From Steinernema hermaphroditum (lineage: Eukaryota; Nematoda; Chromadorea; Rhabditida; Steinernematidae), in assembly GCA_030435675.1 (NCBI GenBank), contig JAUCMV010000025.1, forward strand, positions 1 through 40,345: a stretch of DNA of 40,345 nt. Direction: 5' to 3'. Positions 15,738-26,287 of this stretch are shown here, in pieces. How positions within the stretch are numbered: position 1 is the stretch's first letter; each line of letters starts with the position of its first letter. The position numbers and the translations under genes are program-made. The notes beneath the pieces are model-generated. The model ran no database searches. It saw only the letters and a program-made list of their open reading frames with translations, and was not told the origin of the DNA.

Positions 15738-15972
15738 TAAGCCCGTTCTCATCAACGTTGCCGAAGTCGACTATATTCGTATGGGCCTAACTTTCGATGG
15801 GTGTTTAGGTAGTGAACCTTGATTGAGGGCACGGGATTCGGTGTGCGCATGACTGCCCACACCAAGCTCTATCACCCCACCATATCTCAACCCGATCCGC
15901 GTCTGGCACTTGGGAGCCTTCCCTTGTTAGTGTAACCGCCGACTCGTATACAAAAGGGACTCATTCCTTGTT

Positions 15973-16019
15973 CGCGTAAGTGCTCAACTGTGGTCCTCGC
16001 AATAGTTTGTTATCTTTAG
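15973..16019 (+). other. Intron of hAT transposase at the window-defined unit junction
   Basis: GTAAGTGCTC..TATCTTTAG, 44 nt from 15976, splits an Ala codon. The same sequence is at 1-47 and 31949-31995. It serves as the anchor for the array register, not as a biological boundary. Confidence 0.7.
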
Positions 16020-17779
16020 TATTACCACCCATTTGCTGACATCCGACTTTCGGTCGGTCAGCGAAATAATCGCGATCGTTCCATGCGCAGAAATGAAACA
16101 TACCGCAGTCAATTTAAGCAGCTTGGTAGCCGAGAACTTGAAGTCGCTGGAGATCTCCCTTTCTGACGTTGTGCGCATTACGTGCGATGGCGCTGCTAAT
16201 ATGTCAGCAATGTGTGACACTCTTGGTGTTGCTTCGTATGTTTCTCTATAAGAAATGTCATCTGAATTAGTTCCTTTCAGAATTCATTGTTTTTGTCATA
16301 ATGTGCATCTGATCGTCAAATCTGCTCTGGAAAGATGTGTGAGAGCCGACGAGTTGGTCAAGAAGGCCACCGACATTGTCGCTTCTTTCCGAAGAAGTAA
16401 TTGTCAGACAGCAGCATTGGCGGACATCGAGAACGTTATCGATAAAGAAGTTCATGGTCCGGACTCTAACTTCACACCGACGCTTTTGAAAACGGCCTGC
16501 CCGACCCGATGGAATTCGGTAACTGAATGTGTTGAATCTGTTGTTGAAAAGGAGGAGGCTCTGCTGCGCTATGCTAAGTCAGCGTCGAATCGTCGCTCGG
16601 TGCAAGCCTCAAGCATCAGTCAACTGAGTCCTGTTGATTTCGAAGATCTGCGCCATATCATGAACACATTGAAACCATTGGAGCACGCGACAAATTTGGT
16701 AAGACCCCTTCTACACTTTGTTTTATGAGAATTTGGAGCTTTTAGGCGTCCGGATCTGAAGCGCACGTTGGAATTCTGCCATTTCTGGTGAAACAGCTGA
16801 CGAAAAATTATGAGAATCTTAAAACAACGTCGCGAAGTGATGAGGTCAGCAGCTTGGCCTTCTTCTTGTCGGAAGAGTGCAAGCGTCGATTCAATCAGTA
16901 CAAAAGCAACGAAAACATCGAACTGGCCTATTTTCTGGACCCTCGGTTCCATAGGTACGTTGGTGTGTCGTTGATTCCAATAACTGATATGTTCAGAAAA
17001 CGATTCCTTCCCGTTTCCACTTGGAACGAAATTGAAGCTCTCGTTCGCCGCCGTCTCCTCGGACAACTTGCCTCCAAAAGTACGCACGCTGTCGGAGAAT
17101 GTGACGCAGTCGTCGAAAACACTGAAAAATCGTCGCCTACCATGGAGAGAAGGTTCACTGCTGAAGAGGCGCTGCACTTAATGACGGAGAAAGATGATGA
17201 TGAAGCATCAGATATGGAAGGCGAAGAATCAGAGCCAGCCGCAACTTCCGCTTTTGACTGGCTGACTAACACAGATGAGCAGAAAAACCATTCCCGTCTC
17301 GCACCGGTTCAATCTCAGGAGGAGAGGAAAGCTGACGTAAAATCTACTTTTTCGATTGTAAACGCAAAAATGTCTTCTAGGATGAGATCAATCGTTTCAA
17401 GGAGGTAGCTATGGAAGAATTGCCCATGCCAAATGATTACGGGAATCGCCGCTGTCTCCAGTGGTGGACAAAACGACGGCACGATTTTCCGAACTTATCG
17501 TTGATGGCAAGACGCGTGTTCTCGTTGCAGGCTTCAAGTGTTGAATCAGAAAGAGCCTTTTCGCAGGCTAGTCTACTATTTGCAAACAAGTTGCGGACAC
17601 GTCTGTCAACGAAAAAAAGCCGAGAAGCTGCTGGTAGTGAAGGCCGCTGCAAGAAACGAAACGTCCACACCAGATCCCGAAGACGACTACAGTGACGCGG
17701 AAGAGTGATTCCGACTTGCATTGTTTTTTCTCGTTAACAAAAAAGTTGCCATGTTATCGACTTTAGCTGATTCATCAGT

Positions 17780-17901
17780 TCGATTCGATTCGAACCTTCG
17801 AATATCGAATATTCGATTCGATTCGATATTCGAGGATCCTCGAATATCGAATATTCGGTTCGATTCGATATTCGAGGATTTTCGAATATTCGACAACCCT
17901 A
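17780..17901. repeat. hAT 3' subterminal array and TIR (second element)
   Basis: Same sequence as 1808-1929, including the palindrome centred on GGATCC. Confidence 0.85.
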
Positions 17902-17909
17902 GACACCAA
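17902..17909. repeat. hAT target-site duplication (right copy, second element)
   Basis: GACACCAA, exact match to 13273-13280. Confidence 0.9.
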
Positions 17910-17962
17910 TACTGCATACTGTCTACCAGGAGAATGGTTGTAGACAACCAATAAATATACGG

Positions 17963-18057
17963 ACTTTGATAAACCCTTCAAGCTGGTGAAAACGGTGAAA
18001 CGATGGTCACGATGTTCCTTTTCACCGCTTTCACCTGCTTGAAGGGTTTATCAAAGT
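17963..18057. repeat. Inverted repeat, 39-nt arms (unit 2)
   Basis: Identical to the hairpin at 1991-2085. Confidence 0.85.
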
Positions 18058-18552
18058 TCGAAACCGATCTACACGAAATACCGTATGTTTATCGGGTTTC
18101 GGGTAAACACTGTATTCCTTTTCACTGTGTCATTACTAATATCTGCACATTTAGTGTCATTGTTGTATTAACTTGTACCGATGGAGGTTCCATCACGCTT
18201 ACGATGTCCATGACGAGCCAAAGCTGAATATCTGAGGTCTACGAAGTGTCGTCTCGATTACGTCAGACTGGTCCTGCCACGAATTCCAACGAACTTCTTC
18301 GCGCTTGAGCGTCGCCAGAGGGAGAAAACCCTCTAACACCTTTGCGGACGACCAGAAATCTAGAGAGTGACAGTGAATCAGGCAAAAAGTAGGGCACAGT
18401 GCTATTAAAACACCAGCACCTAGTAATACAACACGTGAGAGAAAGTTAGACTGCCACTGGTTGGGTGATTGTCACGCTGTTAGGGATTCAGTCCCCCGTG
18501 GTGTCTGACAACTTTTTATTCGATATTCGGAAATCTTCGAAAATCTTCGAAT
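18058..18552. other. Stretch without an assignable gene (unit 2)
   Basis: Same content as 2086-2580; nothing additional seen. Confidence 0.5.
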
Positions 18553-18835
18553 TCTGTTGTCTCAATAAACAGAAGTTTATGCTTCATTAGCTCATCTGTA
18601 AGTCTCTACAGCGGTTTCAGCGATTTCCCACATTTCCCAAACCTTCCGCCTTCCGACAAACCTGATCGTACCATGTGGAGACAACACTCTCCATGTACAT
18701 ATAGATCGTGAAGAAAACGACGATTCCATCAGGCACGACGGAGGCCATCTCGAGGAACAAGTTACCGTAATTTCGAATAACGGCCACATCCTCACTGGAT
18801 TCGAAACGAGAAGTCATCACCAACACAATCAGCAC
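18553..18835 (-). pseudogene. XPD/ERCC2 helicase fragment A (unit 2)
   Basis: Identical to the unit 1 fragment: exon 18662-18835, intron 18606-18661, exon 18553-18605. Truncated on both sides; no catalytic domain is complete. Confidence 0.88.
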
Positions 18836-18873
18836 GGTTCAAAGAGACACAGTGTGAAGATACACGAGGCGAC

Positions 18874-19373
18874 GCAGGAATGACAAAGGGAAAACCTAAG
18901 TTTATTCACAAAACGAAACGCTACAAAGTATTTACAGGTGGCGAAAACAGAAGTTGCAGTAGTTGAAAACGTTACACGTGGTGGCGATAGAAAAAACAGC
19001 GTTTCTTTGAATCGCCACAGCAACATTTTGCGAAGATCAACTGAGTGGTTCCGCCATGTACACAGTAGATCGCCATCGATTTCTGGGCTTCGTGTTTTAA
19101 ATGAAATAGTTTCTTGAGGCAATGCGGGAATAACATATAGAAAACGCAAGTTTATTGACAAAACAAACGCCACAGAGTATTTACAGGTGGCGAAAACAGA
19201 AGTTGCAGTACTTGGAAACATTAAAATCTGTGGTGAAACAAAAACGAACACTTCACAGAACCTCTACATCGACATTTCGCGAAGAACAACTGAGTGTTTC
19301 CGCCATGTACACAGTAGATCGCCATCGATTTTCGGGCGTCGTTCTTTAATTCAAATAGTTTCCTGATCACAGA
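18874..19373 (-). repeat. 250-bp tandem duplication of F-box-like 3' end (unit 2)
   Basis: Two direct repeats offset by 250 bases, identical to unit 1; the right copy overlaps the end of the F-box-like gene. Confidence 0.85.
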
Positions 19374-20225
19374 GCATTCGCCCTTCATAGCTTCAAGAAA
19401 CGGCGGCGATTCTGGTTGGGAGTAATACAAAAGACGACATTCGAATTCTCCATCGCGTTTCCACAAATCGAAGAGTTCTGTGAGTAACTCTTCCTCCACT
19501 CGAAAGTTACCGCGCAGAGAAACATATCTCCCCTCTCCCCTTAGAATGAAGTGTTTGACATCTTGAAGGATGGATGGTGGCCATTCGTCGAACAGCGTAA
19601 TTTCAGATAGATGTGGGTTGTTGCAGATATGATCCTTCAGAAAGTCCACTGATTCCGAACCGACGTAGGGAATGTATACATAATTGAAATAGACGCGTTT
19701 GTGGTACATCTTAAGAATCAGATGTGAGAAGTCGGAAAACTCTTCTCGGCTTAGGACGCCTTCGGCATCATCTCTCACGTAGCGCCCCTTCCAGAGAAGA
19801 CGAACGGTGCTGAATTTGTTACTATTCGTCATGTAGTTCGCGAACTGTGAAAGAGTCGACTGAATCCGATCTTCTCCGACATGTAGAACGTTCTGGCTCC
19901 GAATACCCATCTCCAACAATCTCTTCCAAGAACCACCGACACCGTCCACACCCTGAATGCGCAAATACTGGGGTTTCACGAGTTGGAGCTCCGATGGGCG
20001 GATTGGGACGCGTAGGAAACGTCTGCTGTCACTTCCCTCTGCAAACCCCAATACGTATTCTCCGTCGACTTTTGATACGTATATCTTGAAATATCTTCGA
20101 TTTTTTATGTGTAGTTTTCCAACGCTACTCCACATCGGATCGGTGAGCTCGGCGACGGATTGCAAGCTGTGCCAGTTGAGGAGCCCGTTGACGGCGTCGA
20201 TGAAGATTTCAGGGATCGAGTCCAT
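19221..20225 (-). CDS. F-box-like nematode family protein (334 aa), intact (unit 2)
   Basis: Encodes the same 334 residues as the unit 1 gene, from ATG ('MDSIPEIFIDAV') to stop ('CSFLFHHRF'). Two perfect copies 15972 bases apart mean either very recent amplification, ongoing homogenisation, or a repeated assembly of one locus. Upstream module at 20301-20403 and AATAAA at 19151-19156 are retained. Confidence 0.72.
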   Translation of the reverse strand: MDSIPEIFIDAVNGLLNWHSLQSVAELTDPMWSSVGKLHIKNRRYFKIYVSKVDGEYVLGFAEGSDSRRFLRVPIRPSELQLVKPQYLRIQGVDGVGGSWKRLLEMGIRSQNVLHVGEDRIQSTLSQFANYMTNSNKFSTVRLLWKGRYVRDDAEGVLSREEFSDFSHLILKMYHKRVYFNYVYIPYVGSESVDFLKDHICNNPHLSEITLFDEWPPSILQDVKHFILRGEGRYVSLRGNFRVEEELLTELFDLWKRDGEFECRLLYYSQPESPPFLEAMKGECSVIRKLFELKNDARKSMAIYCVHGGNTQLFFAKCRCRGSVKCSFLFHHRF

Positions 20226-20300
20226 GGTTTGATCGTTATGGAATGAGCGGGTAAAGGTACAAATGTGGATTTTGTGGGCTTATGCATTGCAGTGGTAGGC

Positions 20301-20403
20301 GATGCTTTTTGGTGGGCGCATCGGTTCATAGGCGGAACAGAAAACGGAGGCGCCGGCGACGCTTAAATGAGGAGCTCGGTTGTACGCCTCCTCCCATATC
20401 AGG
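20301..20403 (-). promoter_or_regulatory. Conserved upstream module of F-box-like gene (unit 2)
   Basis: Identical to 4329-4431. Confidence 0.55.
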
Positions 20404-20621
20404 ACGTTTCACACCATGAACATATACGAGCCCTGACCATCAGCTAGTTAAGTTCACTGACCATCAGTTAGCCTTTCTATTCCTTAAAACGAACATGAGC
20501 AGTCCTCGGAAAATGGGTCTGTCTTTATCACGTTCTCTTAACCCCGATGTTGCTAAGACCCAACAGAATTAACATGATCATAGTTTATTACACATTACAA
20601 ACTATGAGCAGACCAACGAGA

Positions 20622-21272
20622 TACTGCGCGGAAATGGGAAAACTTAAGTTTATTGTCAAAAAAAGGCTTTAGAGGTCGCGGAAACAGAAGCCACAGTACT
20701 TGGAAACATTTCACGAACATTTCATAGATTTCTGGGTTTCGTGTTCCAAATAATATGTACTGTCGCATTTAGAACTTTGAGTCATGGCCTCAAGAAAAGG
20801 CGGCGACTCTGCTTCGGGTCATACCAAAGCTCGCATTCGAATTCTCCATAGCGTTTCACAAATCGAAGAGCTCCTCGATGAACTCCTTGTCTACAAGAAA
20901 TTTAGTGTGTAGGCAAAGATTTCTCTTTTTCCCTTTTCGAATGAAATACCTAATATCTTGAAGTTTTGAGTAGCAAATGGTAGCCCTGGAGTTGATCCAT
21001 GTGATGCGCACTGACGATCCTAATTAGAAGTTCGTTATTCATGTTTATTTTTCAGTATTCGATGAAATTCGATCGAATACCACCCACGACGATTCGGCAA
21101 CCCTACTTAAGGCGCCTTCTTCGTACTCCCTCACGTAGCGTCTCTTCCGGACAAAATGAACGATTCCGCATTCATTTCCATTCATTGCCATGTAGTTCGT
21201 AAACTGTGAAAGAATCGACTGAATTTGGCCATCTCCGACACGTAGCAGGTTCTCGCTCCGAATACCTGTGGA
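20622..21272 (-). pseudogene. Decayed F-box-like paralogue (unit 2)
   Basis: Identical to 4650-5300, with the hAT-terminus relic at about 21057-21106. Confidence 0.75.
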
Positions 21273-21431
21273 GACACAAGGACAGGACTTCTTAGAATAG
21301 CCACACCAACATTTCATGAATATCAAACGAATGATCATGTCATGTACAGTGGCGGCATCAGTACTAAATAAAGCCAAGGCAATGGTACTCTTGTCGTGTC
21401 CGTGGGACACCGAGTTCGCCGCTCAAGGGCA

Positions 21432-22312
21432 TGTGTGGAAATCCCGTATTAAGCTCATGCTGATAGTAACCCTTTATTGGAGGAATCACATAGAAAGGGG
21501 GAAATATGATTAATGCGGAGGAGACGGAGGCGGGTGGCAGAGGAGACAGGGACAGAAGCGGCGAGGGGCGCCGAGGCGCTGACCCGCGGAGAGCGGCAAA
21601 ACTAGTTGCAACAACTCTCTTTGTGTGCAGTCTGCGCGACCTTTTATAGGCAACCTCTGGAAGCGCGGAAGCGCCGGGGCAAGCCGCCGACTCGCCGGCC
21701 TCGGCGAGCTTTTGCTGGGCCGATCTCAGTTGGGATTAAATTGGGAATCAACATTAGGGGTTTTCGAATAGGGTGACATGGTGTAGCGGTAGCGGGTATC
21801 ATAAGAAAATAATAAGCGGTAGCGGAAAAGCTGGTCAGAGGTATTGTAAAGTATTGAATATGGGGACTTGGAATAGTACGTGGTGGGGAAAGTGAGAAGG
21901 GAAATGAGTGGGGAAAAGTGAATGGGGTCCTCGACACACCCTGGCTTCAGAAAATCGCCGGCCTCGGCGAATAGTGAAGGCCAAGAGTGTGGGGAAAGAT
22001 AGGAATGGGGGGAATAGGATATGTGAGGTGACAACGTATATATGCATGATAAGATGGGTATCAGGATAACATATAGATAAATATGATAAAAGAAACGGAG
22101 TAAAACAATGAATAGTGGAAGGATAAAACAATATGATACCGTTCGGTGTCTTCCGGAGGAGTAGGTCCTTGAGTGCAGCTGCCTGGCGCGAACAAGTAGT
22201 GCTCTTCTGTAGTTTCGCTGAGTGTGAGGGGTCGCGAGTCCCTACGCACTCGTTGATCCATGGACGTCTTTGGCTCCTCGGCATTTCGGGATTTCCTCCC
22301 TTGGCCAAGTGT
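21432..22312 (-). mobile_element. LTR of the gag-carrying retrotransposon (unit 2)
   Basis: Same as 5460-6340: TATA box at 21641-21648, AATAAA at 21473-21478, palindromes at 21692-21707 and 21955-21970. Outer limit uncertain. Confidence 0.55.
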
Positions 22313-22323
22313 CTGTGCTAGTT

Positions 22324-23535
22324 TTAGTAGAAAGCTTCGTCGTCGTAGTCGTTGTCGATCGCTTCGCGGTCATAGTTGTGGTTGTAAAGGTAAAGGGCGC
22401 CGTCGTAGTAGTCGGTGTCGAAGTCTTGTCCTTCGTAGTAGCCATTGTAGAAGGTTTCGCCGTCGTCATGGTCGTTGTAAGGGTTTTCTTCGTCGTAGTG
22501 GTGATTGTAGAAGACGTCTTCGTTGTAGTGGTGGTTATAGAAGGCCTTGTCGTCATAGTAGTCGTTGTAGAACTGTTCACCGTCGCGGTAGTCGTCGGGG
22601 GAGGCTTCGTCCTCGTGGTAATCGTTTTGATGGCGCCGATCGGTCTGAGAGTTGTGATAATTCGGGCGTCCTCGACTACCGTAATCTTGTCGCGACGAAG
22701 GGCGGTGATGGTTATAACAACTTTCTTCGAATTGTACCCGACGAGGTGGCGTTTGATGAGTGACGAAGTTGGCGGCGTGTTCTTGGAACGTGGATACCGC
22801 TTTTTCCAGATTAAGAGCAACGGAGTTCAGGCGTTTCACCGGATCTTCTTCGTCGAGTGATGTCCATTGTTCGTAGTCCTGAGCTACTTCGATGGCCGTT
22901 TTCCAATCCTTTGGTCTAGCTTGATGGAGATAGAGGCCAAGTTTCTTGTTGACTCCGCTGCAGAACTTTTCCAACTTGAGTCGATCTCTTTGCGCATCTG
23001 TGAAGTCTTTCTTCGTCGAGAAGGCCACTTCCACTGTCGAGTGGACTCGTCTTGCGAATTCACTAACTGTTTCCGTTTCCTTCTGTTGCAGTGTCGCGTA
23101 GGCTTTCGTGGCGGTGAGTCCATCGGGGGAGAAGGCTTTCATGAGCGCTATGGTTGCCTTGGCCCATGACTCTTTTTCTTTTTTTGGGAGAATGTCGAAT
23201 CTTGCCTTTGCATCGCCTTTCAGGCGGGATGGGAGAATGAGGAGTAATTGGCTGTAGTCAAATTGTAGCATTGATCCGATTTCGGTGAACTCATTGTAGA
23301 AGGCATGGAATGACTTGCCCTCTTTCTCTCCACTGAAGATTGGGAACAGCGACATGTGACTTGCAATGTCCTTCGATGAATGTTTCTTCAGTCCATCGAT
23401 TGCTTTCCCAAGCTCTTCTTTGATGTCTCGGAATTCTGCTGCCATAGCTTTGTCCTGCCTCTTCTTCTCTTCTGTTCTTGCGTACTCTTCTCTCTTGACG
23501 TTCCGCTCTGCTAGTCGTTGGCCTCGTTTTGACAA
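22324..23535 (-). CDS. Retrotransposon gag protein (403 aa), intact frame, no pol
   Basis: Basic, helical start ('[20 protein letters not shown]'), then a Ty3/gypsy-type gag core at about residues 65-235: '[20 protein letters not shown]', '[20 protein letters not shown]', '[13 protein letters not shown]', '[12 protein letters not shown]'. Such proteins form the particle that packages element RNA. No CCHC zinc knuckle is present. Residues ~302-403 are instead ten Tyr/Asp/Asn/His-rich decapeptides. The frame opens after a TAG near 23609 and its first available start is a TTG, so the true N-terminus probably comes from the overlapping frame fused to XPD. The LTR follows directly; protease, reverse transcriptase and integrase are absent, so any movement would need helpers. 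The seven-T run at 23180-23186 keeps this copy in frame. Confidence 0.8.
   Translation of the reverse strand: MSKRGQRLAERNVKREEYARTEEKKRQDKAMAAEFRDIKEELGKAIDGLKKHSSKDIASHMSLFPIFSGEKEGKSFHAFYNEFTEIGSMLQFDYSQLLLILPSRLKGDAKARFDILPKKEKESWAKATIALMKAFSPDGLTATKAYATLQQKETETVSEFARRVHSTVEVAFSTKKDFTDAQRDRLKLEKFCSGVNKKLGLYLHQARPKDWKTAIEVAQDYEQWTSLDEEDPVKRLNSVALNLEKAVSTFQEHAANFVTHQTPPRRVQFEESCYNHHRPSSRQDYGSRGRPNYHNSQTDRRHQNDYHEDEASPDDYRDGEQFYNDYYDDKAFYNHHYNEDVFYNHHYDEENPYNDHDDGETFYNGYYEGQDFDTDYYDGALYLYNHNYDREAIDNDYDDEAFY
22327..22632 (-). repeat. 30-bp coding tandem repeats of gag tail (unit 2)
   Basis: Decapeptide array identical to unit 1, in frame with the complete gag here. Confidence 0.85.
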
Positions 23536-23959
23536 GTCTCGTAGTCTTAGGGGTTGCCGGTTCCGGTGGAGTAGATGCCGGAACGTGAGGTGGGGCAGGG
23601 ATACTCCCTAAGGAAACTGTCGAAATAGCAGGCGGTTGATCCCAGCAGCAGGTTGGGTCAGGAGGGCGAATAGGGACGGCTTCAGTGGCCTGGGGTGGTG
23701 GTGATTGAATAGACCCTTCAGAGGGTACAGTAGCAGGCGGGTGTGAAGTAGTGTGTGAATGTGTGCGCGATCGGGATCGTGCACGGTGGACTACCTCGAG
23801 TAAGCGATCTTCTGTCGCTAACTGTTTCTTCGATAGCTCGGCAGTCTCGAGCTCGAACTTCTTTGCGAGGACGTATTGTTTGTCCTCAAGTTGCTCTCCT
23901 TCGGCAATCAGACGCCGTACGTCTTCTCCCGTACGAGGTGTGAACGCACTGTGCACTGT
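23536..23959 (-). pseudogene. gag N-terminal coiled coil fused to XPD fragment B (unit 2)
   Basis: Same as 7563-7986; the fused frame runs from the XPD exon through to a stop at 23291, overlapping the main gag frame out of register. Confidence 0.6.
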
Positions 23960-23966
23960 GCACTGT
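23946..23966. repeat. Three tandem GCACTGT heptamers (unit 2)
   Basis: Identical to 7973-7993, at the XPD-gag breakpoint. Confidence 0.8.
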
Positions 23967-24460
23967 GCCGCATGCCGCATAGCATCAAATGTCAGAAAGT
24001 CGTTCTCCTTGATCATATACTGATCTCGTAGGTACTCCAGTCGTGCGCGCAGAATCCGGCTTTCTGTGTAGACATAAGGAATGCCAAGCATGATCACCGC
24101 CCGACCGAGGTGGTGAGAGAAATCGATTCCTTCACAGACCTTTCCTCTGGCCACGGAGAATAGGATTGCGCCTCTGCCATTCTCACAAGCATCAACGTAC
24201 TTCTGCAGCGTCACTGACGTCTCATACGCGTCCGTTGTTTCAATAAACAGAAGCTTATGTTTCATCAACTCATCGATGAGTCTCTAAACGGTAATATCTC
24301 ATATTTTCCGAACTTTTCGGTTTCCGACAAACCTGATCGTACCACGTGGAGACAACACTCTCCATATACATGTAGCTCGTGAAGAAAACGACGATTCCAT
24401 CAGGCACGACGGAAGCCATCTCGAGCACCAAGTTACCGTAATTGCGAATAACGGCCACAT
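23960..24460 (-). pseudogene. XPD/ERCC2 helicase fragment B (unit 2)
   Basis: Identical to unit 1: exon 24333-24460, intron 24284-24332, exon 23960-24283. Motif V is retained; the sequence is cut inside motif VI. Confidence 0.9.
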
Positions 24461-24578
24461 CCACATACAACAACTGATCCGGATAAGGGAAGAACACCTG
24501 CAGGCCATCGATCCTTAAATGCCGTCATGAAATATAGCCATGATTAAATACGCTCACCTCTTCCTTTCCGTAAGTTTC

Positions 24579-25144
24579 TCATTGTTCTCCTTCTTGAGCA
24601 TCGGGGTCATGTAGTATGAATTCCAAAATACATTTCCTAGTCTCCGGGTCTCGTGGATCTTTGACTTTGTAGAGGCAACACTCAGAACGGAATGCAGCAC
24701 ATTCCACATGATTACAATTGCAGAGCTAAACGAAAGTACTTGAGCTGAACAGACACAAGCATCAACTTACAATTGTCTGATATACTTCCAGTTGCTTATC
24801 ATTATGTCGATGTCCATGAGCAAACAAAAAACACCAAATTTGACGAAAGAAGATGTGACCTTGCAAGACTACGGACAGTTCGATCAGTGCCCTAGTTCTT
24901 GAACTCAGCAGTATGAGTGCCCAATTCGCCTGCCGGAAATTCAAATTACGCACAGCAGCGAGCAATATGTGAAACACTCTGCTTATTCTTCGGTCGGCAC
25001 AAGAGATGAGCTCGTACATCAGCTGAAAGCAAAATTGTTTTCAGCGTTAAGAGGGTGAGACAAAAAAAAATACCAAAAAAAAAAACTTCGAAATTCCTCA
25101 CCTTATCCTCTTCTTGACAACGGTTCAGCTTCAGATCGTTTGCT
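24579..25144 (-). pseudogene. 3' end of unidentified three-exon gene with Cys-rich C-terminus (unit 2)
   Basis: Exons 25102-25144, 24771-25022 and 24579-24725, with the same introns and sequence as 8606-9171. Confidence 0.6.
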
Positions 25145-25624
25145 CTGAAAATACAATAGTTAAGTGAGTGCTCACTCAGTTATTATCAGTTATTTTTCAA
25201 ACACGCTCTATAAATCATATGCAGAAAATAAATTTGTGAGAACCTCCAGAACCTTGCGAACCTCCAGAAAATGAAGGAGAAGCGGGCCCAACTCAAAATA
25301 AACGCGGAGGTACAGTGATGTAAGCGACACTGGCCTAAACTCTCTGACCTGAACAATCCGGAGCAAGTGAAGCCACCGCGAAGCGCTCTTCCGTGTGCAG
25401 AACGGTCGAGTGAACGTTTAAGTTTTGTGATTGGAATAAACGAATGAAAGAGAGTCTCAGATCCACTTCTACAACACAGATCGACTTCAAATCGAACTCA
25501 CAAAAAAAAGAACGAAATCAACGCGAAGACAAGGAGAGACGCGAAGGCGACGCCTCGCCTCAATCGAAGGCACCGGGGAGCACTCTTCTGCGCGCTGAGA
25601 GCCGCGGCGGTCCGTGACACGACA
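25145..25624. other. Stretch without an assignable gene (unit 2)
   Basis: Same content as 9172-9651; no gene seen. Confidence 0.4.
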
Positions 25625-25854
25625 ATTCCACCCCAAATTTTTCCACCCCGACAATTCCACCCCGTACTTTTCCACCCCGTACTTTTCCACCCCGTACTTT
25701 TCCACCCCGTACTTTTCCACCCCGTACTTTTCCACCCCGACAATTCCACCCCGACAATTCCACCCCGACAATTCCACCCCGACAATCCGAGAAATGAAGT
25801 TTTTAACAACAGACTTTAAACAACAAATTCAAAAAACAACAAACAACATCAACA

Positions 25855-26287
25855 TCAGATCGTTATTACCGACTTCATCCCGAGTGCGTGAGCGTCCTCC
25901 CAGTTGTTGCATGCTTTGTTTGCATGGGACGGCTTCTATGAGAAAAAAGTGAAAGTAGATTGGATTAAAAGAAGGAAAGCGTACCAAATTAAATTCCTTG
26001 ATTAAGTTGTTCACGCACTTCAGAACTCGTGCGCGATCCTCGGTCTCTGATTGAACACAGTAGAAAATCATCGCAGACAGAGCTGCCAATAGGATGATAA
26101 GAAAAATCGAGTATACGAATAAGTTTCGACGTTGACGTCGCAATTGAAAATATCCTTCTTTAAAATTGTGGGCGCATTTGGTATCCACTCTGGAAAGTAC
26201 ATCATGGAAATCATAAAGTCGCAAAAATTCGCTCAATGTGTCAATAGCGCTAGATCTACATCCGCGAAACTCTTCTGAATGAACCAA
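25855..26287 (-). pseudogene. Putative captured membrane-protein gene fragment in MULE (unit 2)
   Basis: Exon 25985-26287 with the hydrophobic segment, 49-nt intron 25936-25984, exon 25855-25935. Identical to unit 1. Confidence 0.45.

Larger units (their letters stand above)
14705..15927. mobile_element. 1.2-kb foldback element inserted in hAT transposase
   Basis: An almost complete palindrome: 14705-15248 is the reverse complement of 15380-15927 with scattered mismatches, around a ~130-nt loop. The ends are ACAAGGGAAGGCTCCCAAGT and its inverse. Outer bases beyond ACAAGGG do not pair and no clear duplication is visible. Each arm contains a tRNA-like polymerase III promoter (A and B boxes). 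It has no protein-coding capacity. Confidence 0.88.
1..15972. repeat. Tandem array unit 1 (~15.97 kb)
   Basis: Everything from the first base recurs in the same order and orientation 15972 bases later. Corresponding anchors are base 1, 15973 and 31949 (all inside the first visible intron of the hAT transposase). Compared with unit 2 by eye, the first ~12.7 kb differs at a substitution near 449 (GAG to GCG), a T-run of 6 versus 7 at 7207, an A-run of 6 versus 7 near 10850, and a C to G change near 10896. The true unit boundary cannot be fixed because no flanking sequence is present; the register used here is that of the window. Confidence 0.97.
14113..17708 (+). pseudogene. hAT transposase gene, interrupted by foldback element
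   Basis: Exons: 14113-14560, 14609-14704, [foldback 14705-15927], 15928-15975, 16020-16235, 16281-16698, 16746-16954, 16997-17336, 17381-17708, all separated by GT..AG introns of 42-48 nt. The N-terminal 'TSPLWNHLKKAH' is the second half of a BED finger; its cysteine pair is not obvious. Then 'SFKALVRF' and 'MPSRHEILGPVLDREY'; catalytic Asp regions 'VSVTADSYTKG' and 'RITCDGAANM'; 'CPTRWNS'; 'LQWWTKRR'; and the dimerisation block 'SSVESERAFSQASLLFANKL'. Breaks: an extra C near 14228, the foldback between 'SIFSGKPL' and 'VSVTADSY', and a seven-A run at 17612-17618 after 'LRTRLSTKK'. The true start codon is unresolved. A hAT transposase cuts and pastes the element using its TIRs. Confidence 0.85.
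13281..17901 (+). mobile_element. Complete hAT transposon (4621 bp) with nested foldback
   Basis: Termini TAGGGTTGTCGAAT.. and ..ATTCGACAACCCTA are inverted repeats of hAT type, and GACACCAA flanks both ends as an exact 8-bp duplication. Inside, in order: a 5' subterminal TTCGA array, a leader with a 40-bp tandem repeat and three near-palindromes, an intron-rich transposase gene, and a 3' subterminal array. A 1.2-kb foldback element is inserted in the transposase gene. Removing the foldback leaves about 3.4 kb, a normal hAT size. Confidence 0.93.
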
